Shown here: piece after piece, positions 4,803 to 7,371 of the stretch
Layout: each line of letters opens with the position of its first letter
Position numbering within the stretch: the stretch's first letter is position 1
Origin: Scatosoma sp045652965
GTDB lineage: Bacteria; Bacillota; Clostridia; Christensenellales; Borkfalkiaceae
Length of the DNA stretch: 7,371 nt
Reading direction: 5' to 3'
Assembly (NCBI GenBank): GCA_045652965.1
Contig: JAZOLI010000040.1
Location: 1 to 7,371 of the forward strand
Notes under the pieces: generated by a model
Databases searched by the model: none
Told to the model about the DNA's origin: nothing
The model's input: only the letters and a program-made list of their open reading frames with translations
Translations under genes and position numbers: made by a program

Positions 4803-4826
4803 ACAAACAAAGGAGTGTATATAATT

Positions 4827-6629
4827 ATGGCAGGAAAAGTTATTGGTATTGACCTTGGTACGACCAACTCGTGTGTGGCAGTTATGGAAGGCGGCGAACC
4901 CGTCGTAATCGCGAACGCAGAAGGCGGCAGAACGACCCCTTCCGTAGTATCTTTCCAAAAGGACGGATCGCGTGTCGTTGGGCAGGCAGCGAAACGTCAG
5001 GCGGTGGCAAACCCCGACAAAACGGTGATCTCGATCAAAAGACATATGGGATCCGATTATAAAGTGAAAATTGACGATAAGGATTATTCGCCGCAAGAAA
5101 TTTCGGCAATGACCCTTGCAAAGCTTAAAGCGGATGCGGAAGCGTATCTTGGGCAAACGGTTACGGAAGCTGTAATCACGTGCCCTGCATATTTCTCCGA
5201 TTCCCAACGTCAAGCGACCAAAGACGCAGGTAAAATCGCGGGCTTGAACGTACTTCGTATCATCAACGAGCCTACGGCGGCGGCGCTTGCTTACGGCTTG
5301 GATAAGGACAAGGGCGGCAAAGTTATGATTTACGACCTTGGCGGCGGTACGTTCGACGTTTCCATTTTGGAAATTTCCGACGGCGTGTTTGAAGTGCTTG
5401 CGACCAACGGCGACACCAAGCTCGGCGGCGACGATTGGGATAACAAGATTATGCAATACCTTGTAGACGAATTCAAGAAAGACAAAGGTCTTGATCTCTC
5501 CAAGGATAAAATGGCAATGCAACGCTTAAAGGAAGCGGCGGAAAAGGCGAAGATCGAGCTTTCGGGTATGTCTTCGACCAACGTAAATCTTCCTTTCATT
5601 TCCATGAGCGCGGAAGGTCCTCAACACTTGGACATCACGCTCACCAAGCAAAAATTTGAAGCGATGACGGCGGATCTTTTGGAAAGAACGGTTGCGCCTA
5701 TGAGAGCGGCTATGAAAGACGCTGGGCTTTCCTATAACGACATCGACAAAGTGATTTTGGTTGGTGGTTCGACGCGTATGCCTGCGGTCGTTGCAAAGGT
5801 TAAGGAAGTGACGGGCAAAGATCCGTTCAAGGCCATCAGCCCCGACGAATGCGTGGCAATCGGCGCGGCGGTACAAGGCGGCGTGTTGACGGGTGAAGTG
5901 AAAGACGTGCTTCTTCTTGACGTGACTCCGCTTTCGCTTGGTATTGAAACGCTTGGCGGCGTGTTCACGAGAATTATCGATAGAAACACGACCATTCCCG
6001 TGAAGAAGAGCCAAATCTTCTCGACGGCGGCGGGTAACCAAACGAGCGTGGACATTCACGTGCTTCAAGGCGAACGCGAATTCTGCAAAGATAACAAAAC
6101 GCTCGGCAACTTCATGCTCACCGGCATTGCTCCCGCTCCCCGCGGTATACCGCAAATCGAAGTGACGTTCGATATCGACGCAAACGGTATCGTGCACGTG
6201 ACGGCGCAAGATAAGGGCACGGGTAAATCGACGGATATCACTATCACGTCTTCGACCAACCTTTCGGAAGAAGAGATCGATAAAGCGGTGAAAGAAGCAG
6301 AACAATTTGCGGAAGAAGATAAAAAACGCAAAGAGAAAGTGGAAAACAAAAACAAGCTCGACGGCATGATTTTCTCCGTGGAACAAACGATGAAAGAAGC
6401 AGGCGACAAGCTTGACGAAAACGACAAAACCACCTTGCAAGCGGCAATCGACGCGGCGAAGAAAGAGCTTGAAAGCGAAGACGATGATCGCATCAAAGCG
6501 GCTTACGATAAGCTTATGCAAGACGTGCAACCTGTGTTCGCTAAGCTCTACCAAGCAAACGCTGGCGCGGCAGGCGCAAACCCTAACGCAGGCGCAGGCG
6601 ACAACGGCGATACGGAATTTCACCAATAA
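4827..6629 (+). CDS. dnaK: Chaperone protein DnaK (Hsp70)
   Basis: The 600-aa ATP-dependent Hsp70 folds and refolds cytoplasmic proteins with DnaJ and GrpE. The start MAGKVIGIDLGTTNSCVAV at 4827 has AAAGGAG 11 bases upstream; an in-frame ATG at 4734 would add 31 residues translated from the leader and hairpin and is rejected. The nucleotide-binding domain spans ~1-355 with phosphate loop DLGTTNS (9-15), NEPTAAALAYG (147-157), the second phosphate motif IYDLGGGTFDVS (168-179) and adenosine motif ILVGGSTRMP (310-319). The hydrophobic linker VLLLDVTPLS is 361-370, then the beta-sandwich substrate domain and a charged helical lid (~490-575). The short loop after IKRHMG (~70-75) matches Gram-positive DnaKs, which lack the proteobacterial insertion. 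The C-terminus is unusual: an Ala/Gly/Asn-rich tail ending GDTEFHQ in place of the usual acidic VDADFE(V/E)VDD-like end. dnaJ follows after 79 bases; hrcA and grpE are not adjacent. Confidence 0.98.
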   Translation: MAGKVIGIDLGTTNSCVAVMEGGEPVVIANAEGGRTTPSVVSFQKDGSRVVGQAAKRQAVANPDKTVISIKRHMGSDYKVKIDDKDYSPQEISAMTLAKLKADAEAYLGQTVTEAVITCPAYFSDSQRQATKDAGKIAGLNVLRIINEPTAAALAYGLDKDKGGKVMIYDLGGGTFDVSILEISDGVFEVLATNGDTKLGGDDWDNKIMQYLVDEFKKDKGLDLSKDKMAMQRLKEAAEKAKIELSGMSSTNVNLPFISMSAEGPQHLDITLTKQKFEAMTADLLERTVAPMRAAMKDAGLSYNDIDKVILVGGSTRMPAVVAKVKEVTGKDPFKAISPDECVAIGAAVQGGVLTGEVKDVLLLDVTPLSLGIETLGGVFTRIIDRNTTIPVKKSQIFSTAAGNQTSVDIHVLQGEREFCKDNKTLGNFMLTGIAPAPRGIPQIEVTFDIDANGIVHVTAQDKGTGKSTDITITSSTNLSEEEIDKAVKEAEQFAEEDKKRKEKVENKNKLDGMIFSVEQTMKEAGDKLDENDKTTLQAAIDAAKKELESEDDDRIKAAYDKLMQDVQPVFAKLYQANAGAAGANPNAGAGDNGDTEFHQ

Positions 6630-6653
6630 GCGATAAATAGGTAAGTTAAATAC

Positions 6654-6686
6654 TCGGGCTTGACAAAGCTTTTTCGTCAAGCCCGA
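6654..6686 (+). terminator. dnaK-dnaJ intergenic hairpin (attenuator or partial terminator)
   Basis: TCGGGCTTGAC (6654-6664) pairs perfectly with GTCAAGCCCGA (6676-6686), an 11-bp stem with an 11-base loop. It is followed by only a short ATTTCC tract. The stable stem with a weak U-tract suggests partial termination or an mRNA-stabilising/processing element that would keep dnaJ below dnaK, and not a full stop. dnaJ's own ribosome site (TAAGG, 6694-6698) follows 7 bases after the stem. Confidence 0.7.
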
Positions 6687-6708
6687 ATTTCCATAAGGTA
6701 TAGAAAAA

Positions 6709-7371
6709 ATGGCAAACAAGAATTATTACGAGATTCTCGGCGTGGATAAAAAGGCGAGTGCGGACGAAATTAAATCGGCGTATAGAAAGCTTGCGATGAA
6801 ATATCACCCCGATAGGAACCAAGGCAACGAAGAAGCGGCGGAAAAATTTAAGGAGATCAACGAAGCGCACGAAACGCTTTCCGATCAACAAAAACGCGCG
6901 GCTTACGATTATGAGCTCGAACATCCCGGTATGGGCGGCTTCGGCGGTGGCGGTTTCGGTGGCTTCGGCGGTGGCGGCTTTGAAGATATTTCCGACATTT
7001 TTAGCAATATTTTCGGTGGCGGTTTCGGTGGTTTCGGCGGTGGCGCAAGAACGGCGAGAAGCGAAGTGGGCGAAGATATCCAAAGGGAAATGTCGCTCTC
7101 GTTTATGGACGCGGCAAAGGGCTGCAAAAAGACCGTTTCCTATATGCGCAACGAGCCTTGTTCGTCCTGTCGCGGCACGGGCGCGAAAAACGGCACGGAA
7201 TATGCAACCTGCGGCAAATGTAATGGCAGTGGCGTAGTGCAACAGGTGCAAAACACCATGTTCGGGCGTACCATTCGTCAAAGCGTTTGTCCCGATTGCG
7301 GCGGCTTAGGCAAACAAATCAAGGAAAAATGCCCCGATTGTAAGGGCAGGGGCTACGAACGCAAGGAAACG
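6709..7371 (+). CDS. dnaJ: Chaperone protein DnaJ (Hsp40), 3' end outside window
   Basis: The first 221 codons of a type I DnaJ, open to the window end; full-length family members are about 370-390 aa. DnaJ delivers substrates to DnaK and stimulates its ATPase. The J domain is residues ~5-70 with the essential HPD at 33-35 (KYHPDRN). The Gly/Phe region is ~74-112 (GGFGGGGFGGFGGGG, then a DISDIF motif ~93-98, then GGGFGGFGGG). The zinc-binding domain contains all four CxxCxGxG motifs: CSSCRGTG (151-158), CGKCNGSG (168-175), CPDCGGLG (194-201) and CPDCKGRG (208-215). The ATG at 6709 has AAGG 10 bases upstream. It is probably cotranscribed with dnaK through the 6654-6686 hairpin. The sequence departs slightly from the common YDxxG after the J domain (YDYELEHPG), which is not expected to affect function. 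Nothing indicates a pseudogene within the visible part. Confidence 0.98.
   Translation, partial: MANKNYYEILGVDKKASADEIKSAYRKLAMKYHPDRNQGNEEAAEKFKEINEAHETLSDQQKRAAYDYELEHPGMGGFGGGGFGGFGGGGFEDISDIFSNIFGGGFGGFGGGARTARSEVGEDIQREMSLSFMDAAKGCKKTVSYMRNEPCSSCRGTGAKNGTEYATCGKCNGSGVVQQVQNTMFGRTIRQSVCPDCGGLGKQIKEKCPDCKGRGYERKET

Noticed and set aside
5526..6719. Long minus-strand open frame (397 codons) opposite dnaK
   Set aside because: Shadow frame of dnaK, whose plus-strand reading is unambiguous. The antisense product is Arg/His/Phe-rich with no family resemblance.

Overview
This window looks like a chromosomal segment from a low-to-moderate GC Gram-positive bacterium, probably a gut-type Clostridia. 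Christensenellales-like is a guess from the style of the lipoprotein, not a proven placement. Three things support this: a DnaK of the short Gram-positive type, an Ala-Ser-Ala-Cys lipobox lipoprotein carrying 'ATC...ALGH' cysteine repeats typical of Bacillota surface proteins, and strong purine-rich ribosome binding sites with TTGACA/TATAAT-type promoters.

Layout. (1) 1-900: a divergent regulator/target module. A 106-aa Xre-family repressor (minus, 41-361) faces an 89-aa DUF6809-like protein (plus, 505-774). The gap holds three copies of the perfect palindrome CCAATATATTGG. The repressor's promoter places its predicted transcription start on or next to its own ATG, suggesting a leaderless mRNA. 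A bidirectional terminator (851-892) closes the convergent end. (2) 900-4655: a second divergent module. A 70-aa Cro/CI-type regulator (minus, 913-1125) faces a very large lipoprotein (plus, 1242-4610, 1122 aa). In order the lipoprotein has a lipobox, a Ser/Gly linker, about six cysteine/histidine repeats of ~40 aa, a fibronectin-III-like domain, a MACPF (membrane attack complex/perforin) domain with the YGTH signature, and a C-terminal beta-rich and GGxGG-rich region. A direct repeat TACATTAGATA lies just downstream of each predicted transcription start in this module. A strong hairpin ends the lipoprotein gene. (3) 4660-7371: the chaperone operon dnaK (600 aa) then dnaJ (first 221 codons, running off the window). 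Neither hrcA nor grpE lies upstream and no CIRCE operator is visible. A different inverted repeat (TTTACA-N6-TGTAAA) and a GC hairpin occupy the leader.

The main surprise is that the last codons plus ~23 bp of 3' flank of the DUF6809 gene recur, diverged, just upstream of dnaK (4684-4739). The regulator + MACPF lipoprotein module is therefore bracketed by two directly oriented DUF6809 gene ends 3942 bp apart. This could be a relic of a paralogous DUF6809 gene or the boundary of an inserted cassette. The regulated, surface-anchored MACPF protein with its dedicated small repressor is the best candidate for an undescribed system: an effector/antagonism or host-interaction lipoprotein. That function is inferred and not shown by the sequence.

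No tRNA, rRNA, CRISPR array, insertion sequence or integrase was seen. No gene-free stretch exceeds 300 bases; the largest gap (4611-4826) holds a terminator, the DUF6809 relic and the dnaK leader.
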